From the NCBI GenBank assembly GCA_963760935.1, contig CAVXFB010000006.1:806001-870000 (forward strand): a stretch of 64,000 nt of DNA, given 5' to 3'. The notes below the pieces were generated by a model that saw nothing but the letters and a program-made list of their open reading frames with translations, was not told the origin of the DNA and did not search any database. Made by a program: the position numbers and the translations under genes. Origin of the DNA: CAVXFB01 sp963760935 (lineage in GTDB: Bacteria > Planctomycetota > Planctomycetia > Pirellulales > Thermoguttaceae). This document shows positions 8,861 through 19,010 of the stretch, one piece after another (within the stretch, counting starts at the first letter, position 1; every line of letters begins with the position of its first letter).

Positions 8861-9775
8861 GTGCCGTACGACAGCATTGTCTGCATTAAGCAAGTCCCCG
8901 ATACGGCCAATATTACGGCCGAGGCCATGAAGGAGGACGGGACGGTAAACCGGTCGGCGTTGCCGACGATCTTCAATCCTGAGGATCTCCACGCCTTGGA
9001 GACGGCCTTGGAGGTCCGCGATGCGTACGGCGGAACGGTGACCGTCGTGACGATGGGCCCGCCCAAGGCGGCCGACGTGCTGCGCGACAGTCTCTTTCGC
9101 GGCGCCGACCGTGGGATCCTTCTGACCGACCGTCGCGCCGCCGCCAGCGATACGCTGGCCACCAGTTACATTCTCGCCCAAGCGGTGCGGACGATTGGGC
9201 GGTACGACTTCGTGTTCTGTGGCCGCCAGGCGATCGACGGCGATACGGCCCAGGTTGGCCCACAGTGTGCCGAAAAGCTGGGCATACCGCAAATCACGTA
9301 TTTGGAGAAACTGGTAAGCATTCACGATCGCACGGTCCGCATTCGGCGGAACATCGGCCACGGCTGGGAAATCGTCGAGGCGACGTTGCCCGTGCTGGTC
9401 ACGGTCGTGGAATCGGCCAACGAGGCCCGGCCGCCGGCGTCGAAGCGCGTCATGCGGATGAAGCGGGCCAGAGTTCCCGCCGAAGTGGCAGCGGAAGCGA
9501 AGGCTGCGATGCCGAATGCGTCGGAGCAGGAACTTGCCGCCGAGACACAACGTCGCGTGGAGTCGCTGAAAGCGGCCGGTCTGCTAATCGAGCAGTGGGA
9601 CCTGGACAACATTGGCGCCGACCTGATGCGTTGTGGACTAGCCGGTTCGCCCACGAAGGTTCATCGCGTGCAAGCGATCGTGTTGACCAAAGAGGGTTAC
9701 ACCGACATCCCGGCCACCGAAGTTGGCGTCGGGCAGATGATTCACGAGTTGGTAGTTGATCGAACGTGGGGGTAG
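8861..9775 (+). CDS. etfB: Electron transfer flavoprotein, beta subunit
   Basis: 304 residues. GTG 8861 is preferred over TTG 8837: it sits eight bases after GGAG and gives the family start VPYDSIVCIKQVPDT. The conserved NPEDLHALETALEVRD and VTMGPPKAADVLRDSLFRGADRG... segments and DGDTAQVGPQ motif are typical of EtfB. The region around 205-250 is longer than in small EtfB proteins. ETF takes electrons from acyl-CoA dehydrogenases to the membrane ETF:quinone pathway. The neighbours etfA and an acyl-CoA dehydrogenase, all in the same direction, support this. The gap to etfA is 131 bases and contains a GGGGATTAGG-type intergenic repeat, so the two may still share a transcript. Confidence 0.93.
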   Translation: MPYDSIVCIKQVPDTANITAEAMKEDGTVNRSALPTIFNPEDLHALETALEVRDAYGGTVTVVTMGPPKAADVLRDSLFRGADRGILLTDRRAAASDTLATSYILAQAVRTIGRYDFVFCGRQAIDGDTAQVGPQCAEKLGIPQITYLEKLVSIHDRTVRIRRNIGHGWEIVEATLPVLVTVVESANEARPPASKRVMRMKRARVPAEVAAEAKAAMPNASEQELAAETQRRVESLKAAGLLIEQWDLDNIGADLMRCGLAGSPTKVHRVQAIVLTKEGYTDIPATEVGVGQMIHELVVDRTWG

Positions 9776-9906
9776 GAGGAGCGATTGGGGATTAGGAATT
9801 AGAGTTCGGAGACAAGCTTCACTCGCTGTGTTCCTGTTCTCGTTCCTTTCCAGGCCCCAATCTCGGATCTCTCATCCCTAATCCCTTTAGCCCCTAGCCC
9901 CTAGAT

Positions 9907-10938
9907 ATGACCGAACCGAACCGCCAAGGCGAAGTCTGGGTGTTCGCCGAACAAGAAGACGGTGCGCTGCACGATGTGGCGCTCGAACTGTGCGGCAAGG
10001 CCCGCGAACTGGCCGACCAACTGGGCGTCAAGACCGGCGCGGTGTTGCCAGGCGCTGGCGTCGGACCGCTGGCCAAGCGACTGATCTCGCATGGAATCGA
10101 CAGTGTGTACTTGGCCGACCATCCGCGGTTGGCCCATTACCAGACGTTGCCGTACGCCAAAGTCTTTACGTCGCTCATTGAGAAACATCACCCACAGATC
10201 GTGATCGTGGGCGCCACGGCCATCGGCCGCGATTTGGCGCCTCGCGTGGCGTCTACGCTGCGTTCCGGCCTGACGGCCGACTGCACCGACCTGGACATCG
10301 CCGACGTCACCGATCCGAAGGCCAAGGTCGAGCACAAGAACCTGCTGTTGCAGATTCGCCCGGCTTTTGGCGGCAATATCATCGCCACGATCGTCAACTA
10401 CGATCAGTGGCCGCAGATGGCCACCGTTCGCGAGGGCGTCATGGCCATGAAAGCGCCGGTAAATGATCGCCAGGGACGGATCGTGGAGGAAAAAGTCGAA
10501 ATCGACGACACCGCCATGGCACTCAAGCTCATCCAGCGCCACATCGAGCCGCGCAAGGTGAACCTTAAGGGAGCTCGCGTGATCGTCTCCGGCGGAGGTG
10601 GAATCGGCAGCAAAGACAACTTCAAGCTCGTCTACGATCTGGCTGGAGCCATCGGCGGGGCCGTCGGCGCCAGCCGTGCGGCGGTCGATAGCGGCTACAT
10701 CGGCAAGGAGCACCAGGTCGGCCAGACTGGAACAACGGTCCGGCCGGCATTGTATATCGCGGTGGGCATCAGCGGCGCGGTTCAACATCGGGCCGGCATG
10801 GAAGAGTCCGCCAAGATCATCGCCGTCAACACCGACCGCGATGCTCCCATTTTCGGCGTGGCCCACTACGGCATCGTCGGCGACTACAAGCAAGTGCTGC
10901 CGATGATGATCAAGGCGATCAAGGAAAAGACGCGGTAG
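9907..10938 (+). CDS. etfA: Electron transfer flavoprotein, alpha subunit
   Basis: 343 residues from ATG 9907. The N-terminal half carries VWVFAEQEDGALHDVALELCGKA. The C-terminal FAD domain has the family signature: RVIVSGGGGIGS, DSGYIGKEHQVGQTG, KPxLYIAVGISGAVQHRAGM (here RPALYIAVGISGAVQH) and VNTDRDAPIFGVAHYGIVGD. These residues bind FAD in the EtfA dimer partner. With EtfB it forms the soluble electron carrier that reoxidises acyl-CoA dehydrogenases. The gene is complete, of normal length, and lies 49 bases before the dehydrogenase it probably serves. Confidence 0.95.
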   Translation: MTEPNRQGEVWVFAEQEDGALHDVALELCGKARELADQLGVKTGAVLPGAGVGPLAKRLISHGIDSVYLADHPRLAHYQTLPYAKVFTSLIEKHHPQIVIVGATAIGRDLAPRVASTLRSGLTADCTDLDIADVTDPKAKVEHKNLLLQIRPAFGGNIIATIVNYDQWPQMATVREGVMAMKAPVNDRQGRIVEEKVEIDDTAMALKLIQRHIEPRKVNLKGARVIVSGGGGIGSKDNFKLVYDLAGAIGGAVGASRAAVDSGYIGKEHQVGQTGTTVRPALYIAVGISGAVQHRAGMEESAKIIAVNTDRDAPIFGVAHYGIVGDYKQVLPMMIKAIKEKTR

Positions 10939-10987
10939 GGAGTGGTGGCGAGTGGTCAGTGGCTAGTGGTTAGTGAATAGGATTGTT

Positions 10988-12738
10988 ATGGCAAACTTCT
11001 TTCTCGATAACGACGACCTTCAGTTCCTCTTCGACCATATCGACATGCGCGAGCTGGCCGCCATCCAAGAGGACGGCTTTGCGCACGTTGCCGATGACCC
11101 GTCGGGCTATGCTCCGCTGGACGCCGACGACGCCGTCGATAACTACCGCCGCGTGCTGGAGATTGCCGGCGAAGTGGCCGGCGAGATGATCGCCCCCAAT
11201 GCCGAGCAAGTCGACCAGGAAGGGAACACGCTCAACGAGGATGGCACCGTCACGCTGCACCCGCTGGTGCAGGCCAATCTTGACCGGCTCGGGCAGGCCG
11301 ATCTGATGGGCTTCACGTTGCCGCGCAGGTACGGCGGGCTGAACTGCCCCTGCCTCATCTACACAATGGCCACCGAAATGATCAGCCGGGCCGATACCTC
11401 GCTGATGAACATGTTTGGGCTGCAAGGCATCGCCGAGACGATCTACGCCTTTGCCAACGATGAGATCAAGGACGAAGTGCTGCCGCGATTCTGCCGCGGC
11501 GAGGTCACCGGGGCGATGGTCTTGACCGAACCCGACGCCGGCAGCGATTTGCAGGCCGTGCGGCTGCGGGCGTTTCAGGACGAACAGGGCAATTGGTATC
11601 TCAACGGCGTGAAGCGGTTTATCACCAACGGCTGCGGCGAAATTCTCCTGGTGCTCGCCCGTAGCGAGCCGGAAATCGCCGATGGACGCGGCCTGAGCCT
11701 ATTCATCACCGAACGCTCGGAGCGCATCAAAGTTCGCCATCTAGAAAACAAGCTGGGCATCCACGGCTCGCCCACCTGCGAACTGGTGTTCGACAACACG
11801 CCGTGCCGATTGATCGGCGAGCGGCAGCGGGGACTGATCACCTACGTGATGTCGCTTATGAACAGCGCGCGGGTCGGCATCGCCGCCCAATCGCTAGGCG
11901 TGGCCGAAGCTGCCTATCGGCTCGGTCGCACGTACGCCCACACCCGGCAGCAGTTTGGCGGCCCGATCGAGCGGCTGCCGGCCGTGGCCGAAATGGTCAC
12001 CGACATGAAGATCGAGATCGAGGCTGCACGCGCTTTGACGTACGAGACGGCCCGCGTCTGCGATCACGAGAACAACAACCTTCGCGTGATGGAGTTTGGC
12101 GGCCCTTTGGAGAAGGACGAGGAGAAGCGCCGCAAGCAGCTTTCCCGCTCGCTCAAGCGGCAGAACGGCATGCTGACGCCCATGAGCAAGTACTACTGTT
12201 CTGAGATGGCCAACCGCGCGGCTAACACGGCGATCCAAATCCTCGGCGGCTCCGGCTATATGAAAGATTATGCGGCCGAACGATTCCTTCGCGATGCACG
12301 AATCACGACGATCTACGAAGGCACCAGCCAATTGCAGTGCGTGGCGGCCGTCCGCGGAATCACATCCGGCGGGCTCGACACCTGGGCCGAGGAACACGAA
12401 AAGAAGACCTACGACGATCCCATGTTGGAGGATCTGAAGCAGAAGCTCATCGAAGCCCGCGGGCGCATTGTCGAGGCCATACAGTTCGTCAAGAGCAAGG
12501 GCTCCTCGTACCTCGATCTCTCGGGTCGGCGGCTGGTCGATTCGGCCATTGACATCATCATCGGACACCTATTCTTGCGCAAGGGGCCAAGAACGAGCGG
12601 AAGAAGCGCGTCGCACGCCGCTTCCTCAGCCGCGAGTTGCCGATCCTGGAGATGAACTGCCGCCAGATATTCGCCGGCGACACGGCGGCGATGGAAGAGT
12701 ACGCTGTTCTAGCCGGCCCCGTGCCCGTGGCAGGCTAG
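10988..12738 (+). pseudogene. Acyl-CoA dehydrogenase with a late single-base frameshift
   Basis: The open frame from ATG 10988 carries a full acyl-CoA dehydrogenase core: YGGLNCPCLIYTMATEMISRADTSL, VTGAMVLTEPDAGSDLQAV (flavin contact), GVKRFITNG, and IQILGGSGYMKDYAAERFLRDARITTIYEGTSQ with the probable catalytic Glu. At about 12578-12590 the frame jumps. The annotated frame ends in a nonsense tail at 12655, but the next frame continues from AKNERKKRVARRFLSREL to TAG at 12738. One missing base restores a continuous protein of about 583 residues. Enzyme role: alpha,beta-dehydrogenation of an acyl-CoA, passing electrons to the ETF encoded just upstream. The shift removes only the last ~50 residues, and a sequencing error is the simplest cause. 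Confidence 0.85.
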
Positions 12739-12911
12739 AGCGTCCTAATCGTGCCGGACCGTTTCGCAACACGACTTCGCTGTCCTCCTCTGACAGCCGC
12801 CGTTGTATTTCTCGCGGTTGATGCGTAAAATTGGGCTCCCGTGGTTGGGCACTGTTCCCGACCCGCCCTACCGCCAAGTTTTGTCTGCGCACAGCAACAA
12901 GGTGATTACTG

Positions 12912-13682
12912 ATGGGCTTACTAGCCGGCAAGATTGGTCTGGTGATGGGCGTGGCGAACGATCGAAGCATCGCGTGGGCCATGAGCGAGGCCCTGTATGC
13001 CGAGGGGGCCGAACTGGCCTTCACCCACCTGCCCAGCCCTTCGAGCGAGCGGCGCGTCCGCGACCTTGTTGGGCCACACGAGCCGAAGGTCATGCTGCCA
13101 TGCAATGTGCAGGCGGATGACGATATCGTGCGGGTTGCAGACACTCTCCGCGATGTCTACGGTCGGATCGACTTTCTGATCCACTCCATCGCCTTTGCTC
13201 CGCCGCAAGAACTGCGAAAGCCCTACGTCGAGATGAGCCGCGAGGGCTGGCACCTGGCCATGGACATCAGCGCCTATAGTCTCGTGGCAGCATGCCGGGC
13301 AACGGCCCCGCTCATGACCGCCGGCGGTGCGGTCGTCACGGTCAGCTATTATGGCGGCGAGAAGGTGATTCCCGGTTACAACGTGATGGGCGTGTGCAAG
13401 GCCGCGTTGGAGCACAGCGTCCGCTATCTGGCGTGGGACCTTGGCCGCCAGAAGATTCGCGTCAACTGCATCAGCGCCGGCCCCATGCGAACTCTCAGCG
13501 CCGCGGGCATCGCCGGCTTTGACGTGTTGCGCGAGCACGCTACGCAGAAAGCGCCGCTGGCCCGCAATGTCGACCCGAAGGACCTCGGGGCGACGGCCCT
13601 CTATCTGCTCAGCGACCTCTCGTCCGGCGTCACCGGCGAAACGCTTCACGTCGATTGCGGCTACAGCGTCATAGGGCTGTAG
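12912..13682 (+). CDS. fabI: Enoyl-[acyl-carrier-protein] reductase (NADH)
   Basis: 256 residues from ATG 12912. It is a short-chain reductase with the FabI-specific cofactor loop GVANDRSIAWAMSEALYAEGA and the active-site stretch SYYGGEKVIPGYNVMGVCKAALE, where both conserved tyrosines and the Lys seven residues after the second Tyr are present. The HSIAFAP motif and the C-terminal LLSDLSSGVTGETLHVDCGYSV are also family hallmarks. FabI performs the last step of each fatty-acid elongation cycle in the cytoplasm. It is 173 bases after the acyl-CoA dehydrogenase and may be a separate unit. Apart from etf and the dehydrogenase it has no lipid-gene neighbours. Confidence 0.95.
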   Translation: MGLLAGKIGLVMGVANDRSIAWAMSEALYAEGAELAFTHLPSPSSERRVRDLVGPHEPKVMLPCNVQADDDIVRVADTLRDVYGRIDFLIHSIAFAPPQELRKPYVEMSREGWHLAMDISAYSLVAACRATAPLMTAGGAVVTVSYYGGEKVIPGYNVMGVCKAALEHSVRYLAWDLGRQKIRVNCISAGPMRTLSAAGIAGFDVLREHATQKAPLARNVDPKDLGATALYLLSDLSSGVTGETLHVDCGYSVIGL

Positions 13683-13987
13683 AGCGGGCTCAGAAGCCAA
13701 TGCCCGTTTCGAGCGACACGGGAACCTCGATCAAGTCGACCTTGAAGTAGTGCACGATCCGCACCGTCAGCGATCGACATTACCCGCTGATCTGGCTGCC
13801 GCTCGATGGTTTTCCCACTACGACGACACGGTTCACGACTATGTCGACGGTCAACATTAGTCGAGCGGTGACTGATTATTGAGCGAGTAGCCCAGAGCTG
13901 CAATAGACGTTCAAACCATACGAAGGCACGGCGATCAGCGGAATGGTCGCTGCACGCCAACTCTGCAAGAACACCAGCATGACCCGG

Positions 13988-14224
13988 CTACTTGCGACGT
14001 CTCCACCACATGAAACCGGCGATCGCACCGCTTAAGAGCAAGACAATCCTGCCCAGCTTGGGAACTTGTACAACACGGAAGCCCGTGTCGGCGCTCTCCC
14101 CCGCTAGCCCAAGTTCGCCAGCATGGGCTGATTTGGTGGGAGTCTTCTCATATTTGATGCCCACATGAAGGCGGGGTTCTTGTAAAACTCCGTCCAACCC
14201 GTCCAGTGGGATGGGTGGGTGCAT
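13988..14224 (-). pseudogene. Fragment ending in a degenerate PEP-CTERM-like sorting signal
   Basis: A 78-codon frame whose last residues read VPKLGRIVLLLSGAIAGF followed by MWWRRRK. This has the tripartite layout of a PEP-CTERM signal: a VPEPG-like motif (here VPKLG), a transmembrane helix and a basic tail. The motif has lost Glu and Pro, and the upstream part has no secretory signal or domain. It is best read as the 3' remnant of a PEP-CTERM gene. Its 5' end falls exactly in the left arm of the inverted repeat at 14216-14236. Confidence 0.4.
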
Positions 14225-14537
14225 TCCGCACTTTGCAGGGTCGTTTACGGTCCTTTTCCGCCGAAGGCGGTATTTCTACTGTCTAAACTCTCTGGCGTGA
14301 GCGTAACGTGTTGTTTATAAACACCTTCCTTCACGGATGCTTTTAAAAGACAGTAGAAGTATTAGGGCCGACGTTTAAGTTGGATCGCCTGCAAACCGCT
14401 GTGACTTCAAGTTGTCAGGCCCAGTTGCGGGCCTCCTGCGGTTGCGACGAACAGGACGCCCGTAAACGGGCGTGGATCGAATTCAGCCGCATCGTCGCAT
14501 CCGTGGAACGAACATCGCAAAGTGCGGAATGCACCCA
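14216..14537. repeat. Nested inverted-repeat element, about 322 bp
   Basis: Perfect 21-base inverted repeats lie at 14216-14236 (starting TGGGTGCATTCCGCAC) and 14517-14537. Inside are further symmetric pairs: CGTTTACGG at 14242-14250 with CCGTAAACG at 14460-14468, and TTCTACTGTCT at 14274-14284 with AGACAGTAGAA at 14348-14358. No transposase frame lies between them. The ordered, nested symmetry suggests a non-autonomous mobile element or a large structured region. No target duplication was identified. Confidence 0.5.
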
Positions 14538-14658
14538 TCTACAATCAAGTCGCTCAAACGATCTGGCGTAAATTGGGCCGTCCGGCTAAACTCTGTTTGT
14601 TGCGACATTTACGATTGGGTAAAGTATTCCGGTGCCACTTGACACAAGGAGTCGTGCA

Positions 14659-16881
14659 GTGCCTCGTTTCTTGACATACGCATCGTGTGGCGTGGGTTGC
14701 GTGATTTGGGCGGCCAGCTTCTGCGCCGCAGCCGAGACGAGTCGGCCGAGCGAGTCCCTATTGCCGGATACGACACAAGGCTTTTTTGCGATCTCTAATG
14801 TCGACCGCCTCGACGAGCAGTGGAACAAGACGCAACTTGGCCACTTGATGGCCCAGCCCGCGATGAAGCCGTTCACTAAGGACTTGCGCCGCCAGCTTGA
14901 CGTGCGGTGGTCCAACATCCACGAGCGCCTGGGGCTGACGCTGGAAGATATGCGAGGCGTGCCCGGTGGTGAGGTGGCCATAGCTCTGATCGCGCCTGGC
15001 CCCGCTCAGGCGGCACTGGCGATCGTCATCGACGTGACCGGCAAAATGTCGCAGGCCAAGGAGATGCTTGCAAAGGTCACGGCCGCCCAGTTGCAGCGCG
15101 GGGCTCAGCGTAGCACGCTACAGATTCAAGGTGTGGCCGATCCAGTCATTCAATTTGACTTGCCTCAGCTAGAGGACGAGAAAGAGGCCGCAAAGAGCAC
15201 GCTCGGCGGCACTCCGCAATCCGAGGCCGAGACGAAAGCGACCGTTTCATCTGTCAAAGCCACGCCGGCAGTCACGGTCCGTCAGGCGTTTTACTGTCTT
15301 ACAGGAAACCTGTTGGTCGTTACCGATAATCTCAGCGTCATGAAGGGCATTCTTGCGCGAGCCGGCGGCAAGGAAACCGGCGGCAGCTTGGCCGAACATA
15401 AGGCGTTCCAGAAGGTTGTCGAGCGCTGCAAGTCCGACTACGGTGATGCGACGCCGCAGATTCGCTGGTACATCCATCCCTTGGGTTACGCCGAGGCTGC
15501 CCGCGTCGCCACGCCCGAAGGCCGTCGCCGCAAGGGCAAGAGCATTCTCGAGGTGATGCGGCACCAAGGCATCGGCGCCATTCAAGGCGCAGGCGGCTTC
15601 CTTGACTTCGCCACCGAAGACCGGGAGATGATCCACCGTACGGCCGTCTATGCCCCGCCGCCCTATGAGAAGGCCATGAAGATGCTGGTGTTGCCCAATG
15701 GTGCCGACTTTGCCCCACAGCCTTGGGTGCCGCGCGATATTGCCACCTATTCCACTTTGTACTTCGATATCAAGAATGCCTTTGACAACTTTGGATCGCT
15801 GTTCGACGAGCTCTTCGGTCAAGGGGAGCAGGGCGTTTGGAACGAGGTCATCAATGGTCTCAAGGAAGACCCCAACGGCCCGCAAGTCGACCTCCGCAAG
15901 GACCTAATCAGGCACCTCGGTCCACGGGTCAGCATGTTGACCGACTATCAGTTGCCGATCACAACCAAAAGCGAGCGGCTGTTGTTCACCATCGAGACGT
16001 CGAATCCCAAAGAAGTCGCGATGGCCATCGAGAAATTGATGAAGAACGATCCGACCGCGCGGCCACGCGATCAAACTGGACATGAACTCAAGAAAGACGA
16101 TCCGACGCTGCATCAGCGGGCCGTAGATGGGCAGATCATTTGGGAGGTTGTCCAAGACGAAACACCCCCTCCGCAGGCTCCGACCATATCGTTTGGCGAC
16201 GCCCCGGTCGTGACGCCTGTCCGGCCCCCGCGCAAGCGAAGGATAATGGAAAGCGACGAGGAGGCAGAGGAAGAGGAGCATCCACTGTTGCCGCATGCGG
16301 CCGTGACCGTGTGGAAAGGGCATCTGATGGTTGCCTCGCACATCGACTTCCTTTTGAAGGTCATCGCCCCGGCGAAGAAGCCCCAACCGCTGGCAAGCGA
16401 CAGTGATTACCAGTTGATCGATGAGCAAATCAAGAAGCTCAAGCCCAAGGAAAAATGCGTGCGGACGTTTTCGTGGACTGACGAGGAATATCGGCCTACG
16501 TACGAGTTGGTCCGGCAGAACAAGATGCCCGAGAGCGAGACGATGTTGGCGCGTATGCTCAATGTCATCTTTGGCGAAGGGAAAAAGGGCGTCCGTCATC
16601 AGCGCATCGACGGCAGCAAACTACCCGAGTACGATTTCGTCCGCTGCTACCTGGGTCCTGCCGGCTTGCAGGCCACCAGTGAGCCTAACGGCTGGTACTT
16701 GAAAGGCTTTACGCTGAAGAAAGAGACAAAGCCAACGCCTAAGCAAGAGACATTGCCAGCGAAGATCGCACCGCCGGTTCCCAAAAAAGAGACAGCGCCA
16801 GCCAAAGAGACAGCGCCAGCCGTAGAGAGCGAACACTCGCCGGCGGCGCATGACAGCGACGGCGCACCGCGGAAGCCTTGA
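14659..16881 (+). CDS. Large exported protein of unknown function
   Basis: 740 residues. GTG 14659 follows AAGGA at the right distance and gives a signal peptide (VPRFLTYASCGVGCVIWAAS, cleavage near CAAAET). The mature part starts with LLPDTTQGFFAISNVDRLDEQWNKTQ, a pattern seen in large planctomycete exported proteins related to DUF3352, which carry repeated two-layer alpha/beta units. An acidic stretch (EEAEEEEH) lies near residue 545, and the C-terminus is a Lys/Pro/Glu-rich repeat (KxETxPAK). No catalytic motif is visible. It stands alone between gene-poor regions. The family link is tentative and the function is unknown. Confidence 0.75.
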   Translation: MPRFLTYASCGVGCVIWAASFCAAAETSRPSESLLPDTTQGFFAISNVDRLDEQWNKTQLGHLMAQPAMKPFTKDLRRQLDVRWSNIHERLGLTLEDMRGVPGGEVAIALIAPGPAQAALAIVIDVTGKMSQAKEMLAKVTAAQLQRGAQRSTLQIQGVADPVIQFDLPQLEDEKEAAKSTLGGTPQSEAETKATVSSVKATPAVTVRQAFYCLTGNLLVVTDNLSVMKGILARAGGKETGGSLAEHKAFQKVVERCKSDYGDATPQIRWYIHPLGYAEAARVATPEGRRRKGKSILEVMRHQGIGAIQGAGGFLDFATEDREMIHRTAVYAPPPYEKAMKMLVLPNGADFAPQPWVPRDIATYSTLYFDIKNAFDNFGSLFDELFGQGEQGVWNEVINGLKEDPNGPQVDLRKDLIRHLGPRVSMLTDYQLPITTKSERLLFTIETSNPKEVAMAIEKLMKNDPTARPRDQTGHELKKDDPTLHQRAVDGQIIWEVVQDETPPPQAPTISFGDAPVVTPVRPPRKRRIMESDEEAEEEEHPLLPHAAVTVWKGHLMVASHIDFLLKVIAPAKKPQPLASDSDYQLIDEQIKKLKPKEKCVRTFSWTDEEYRPTYELVRQNKMPESETMLARMLNVIFGEGKKGVRHQRIDGSKLPEYDFVRCYLGPAGLQATSEPNGWYLKGFTLKKETKPTPKQETLPAKIAPPVPKKETAPAKETAPAVESEHSPAAHDSDGAPRKP

Positions 16882-16915
16882 GCATTGCCGTTGCCGTTCG
16901 TGCGGAGGCCTACCG

Positions 16916-17146
16916 TTACCGAGGCTTGCGACGATGCATCGCGCGCGCAGGCGGCGGGGCTTCCATGTCGTCTCGATCGCTGACATGCCACAAGGGCAGC
17001 CCACGCCTGGCGCGCTCGGCCATGGCATGCAACTTCTCTTGCGTGCCCGGCATGGCATTCGAGGCCTCGAAGGCGTGGTATTCCACCTCCCGTGGCTCGA
17101 AATCCCATATCCCCATCTTGATCGCCTCAAGCACCGACTTCGGCAC
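16916..17146 (-). CDS. Small conserved planctomycete-type protein
   Basis: 76 residues, MPKSVLEAIKMGIWDFEPRE followed by VEYHAFEASNAMPGTQEKL. The pattern (short start, IWDFEP, a variable acidic stretch, MPGTxEKL, then GLPLWH and a Pro/basic tail) is one I associate with a small protein widespread in planctomycetes. It is soluble with no membrane segment. It is convergent with the exported gene and ends 35 bases from it. Function unknown; the reading frame is supported by its strong family-like composition. Confidence 0.65.
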   Translation of the reverse strand: MPKSVLEAIKMGIWDFEPREVEYHAFEASNAMPGTQEKLHAMAERARRGLPLWHVSDRDDMEAPPPARAMHRRKPR

Positions 17147-17401
17147 AGCACGTCTCCTTCTTCAGAGTGATGAGAAACAAGGAGGAGTGAGGTTGTTAAG
17201 TATCGGGAGTGATGCAAAAAATGTCAAGCAATTTGAATTTCGGGTCTCGATTCTTCTGTGCTTGCGAACAGCCATCGCTTGACTGGTCGGTGGTATCTTT
17301 CGTATTTTCACGCGACTCACCGACATTGTAACGCTTGACCCTTGATTTTTCGCCCGTAATGCCGTCTGCTATTCAAACTGTCCACTCCCGGAGCCCGGCG
17401 T

Positions 17402-18995
17402 ATGAGCGAATCTGCATCGTCTTCCTCACCAATCACGCACTGGCTGCTTGCGGCGGCGATTGGGTTAGTGATCGTCGCCTACCTTGCCGCCGCGGTGAAC
17501 CACTTGCCGCAGCGCGCTACTGAGCAGATCGTTGCGGCCGGGCAGCATGAGGCGGCTGGCCCAACAGCTTCCGAGACAAATAAGTCCGAAGCGTCCGGGG
17601 CCGACCACCAGCATCCACCATACTGGATGATCGTTCCGTTCGTATTGCTGTTGGGAGCGATCGCCATCGCGCCGTTGGTGCCTGCCACCATGCATTGGTG
17701 GGACAGTAACCTGCACCGCTTCTACGTGGCGGCCGTGCTGGCGACGGGCACGGTGGCGTACTACCTCTTCATGCATGGTTACCCGATCCATGCCCATTGG
17801 CCGGGCCCACACATAGCCGTGCCCGCTGTCACAGGGCCGAGCGTCGGCTTGGCCGGCGAAGTTCTGGCCAACGCCCTGCTTGGCGAGTACGTCCCGTTTA
17901 TTGTGTTGCTGTTCAGCCTATACACAATTTCGGGCGGCATTCGCATCGAAGGAGACCTGCCGGCCCATCCAGCGACAAATTGTGCGTTTCTCGCGGTGGG
18001 CGCCCTTCTCGCGAGCTTCATCGGCACCACCGGCGCGGCGATGCTTCTGATCCGACCGCTGCTGGAGACGAATCGGGAACGGAAAAATGTCCAGCATACC
18101 GTGGTGTTCTTTATCTTCATTGTCTGCAATTGTGGCGGCCTGCTGTTGCCAATCGGCGACCCACCGCTGTTTCTGGGATACTTGATGGGCGTCCATTTCT
18201 TGTGGACGCTCGTCCTCTGGAAGGAGTGGCTGTTCGTCAACGGGGCTGTTGGCGATGTATTACGTTTGGGACCGTTTTTGGTCCTTTCCGCGCGAAAAGT
18301 TCGCAGACGTCCAGCGTGAAGAAACACGCGTGCACAGGTTGCGGTTCGGCGGCCTGTGGCCCAATGCCGTGCTTTTGGTCGGCGTGGTACTCTGTGTGGG
18401 TCTGCTCGACCCCAGTAAGACGCTTCCGGGCACCGACTGGCATCCGTGGTTGTACCTGCGCGAGATCATTCAACTCGCCCTGGTTGCCGTGTCGTTAACG
18501 CTTGGCAGCAGCCACTTGCGGCATATGAACCAGTTCAACTATATCGCGATTTTGGAAGTGGCCGTGCTATTTTTCGGCATCTTCATCTGCATGCAGCCCC
18601 CGCTGCAAATTCTGGCAGTTGAAGGGCCGCGACTCGGACTGACGCAGCCTTGGCATTTCTTCTGGGCATCCGGTAGTTTATCTTCAGTGCTGGACAATGC
18701 GCCCACCTACGTAGTCTTCTTCGAGACGGCCAAGTCCCTCACGGAAAGTTCGGCGACGACCACTGCCGGACTCGGCGCGGCCATTGCCGGCGTGGCCGAG
18801 CGATTGCTCGTGGCCCTTAGCTTGGGCTCTGTCTTCATGGGAGCAAACACGTATATTGGCAACGGGCCAAACTTCATGGTGAAATCGATCGCCGAGAAGC
18901 GCGGCATAGCGATGCCGAGCTTTTTCGGTTATCTTTTGTATAGTGTTGTGATCCTCATCCCGCTTTTTGTGTTGGTCACGTTTTTGTTTCTGTGA
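17402..18995 (+). pseudogene. Na+/H+ antiporter-like membrane protein (NhaD/ArsB type), frameshifted
   Basis: Frame one (from ATG 17402) gives helices 1-7 and ends in nonsense at 18319; the second frame runs from about 18246 to TGA 18995. Removing one G from the GGGG run at 18242-18245 joins them as ...EWLFVNG-LLAMYYVWDRF..., a single protein of about 530 residues. Features fit an ion-transporter-superfamily antiporter: EYVPFIVLLFSLYTISGGI, SFIGTTGAAMLLIRPLL, CGGLLLPIGDPPLFLGYLMG, then SSVLDNAPTYVVFFE and GANTYIGNGPNFMVK. These polar helix breaks (GTTGA, GDPPL, DNAP, GNGPN) line the transport site in this superfamily. Location: cytoplasmic membrane. The indel is in a homopolymer, so a sequencing error is likely. 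Confidence 0.82.
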
Positions 18996-19010
18996 TTCAC
19001 CCCGGGCGAA

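Larger units (their letters stand above)
13683..14658. other. Gene-poor stretch with decayed fragments and nested inverted repeats
   Basis: About 975 bases without an intact gene. A minus-strand frame at 13988-14224 ends in what looks like a decayed PEP-CTERM tail, and 14216-14537 is bounded by 21-base inverted repeats; both are listed separately. The rest has only short frames with no recognisable protein features. The region reads as a graveyard of accessory DNA between fabI and the next gene. Confidence 0.5.
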
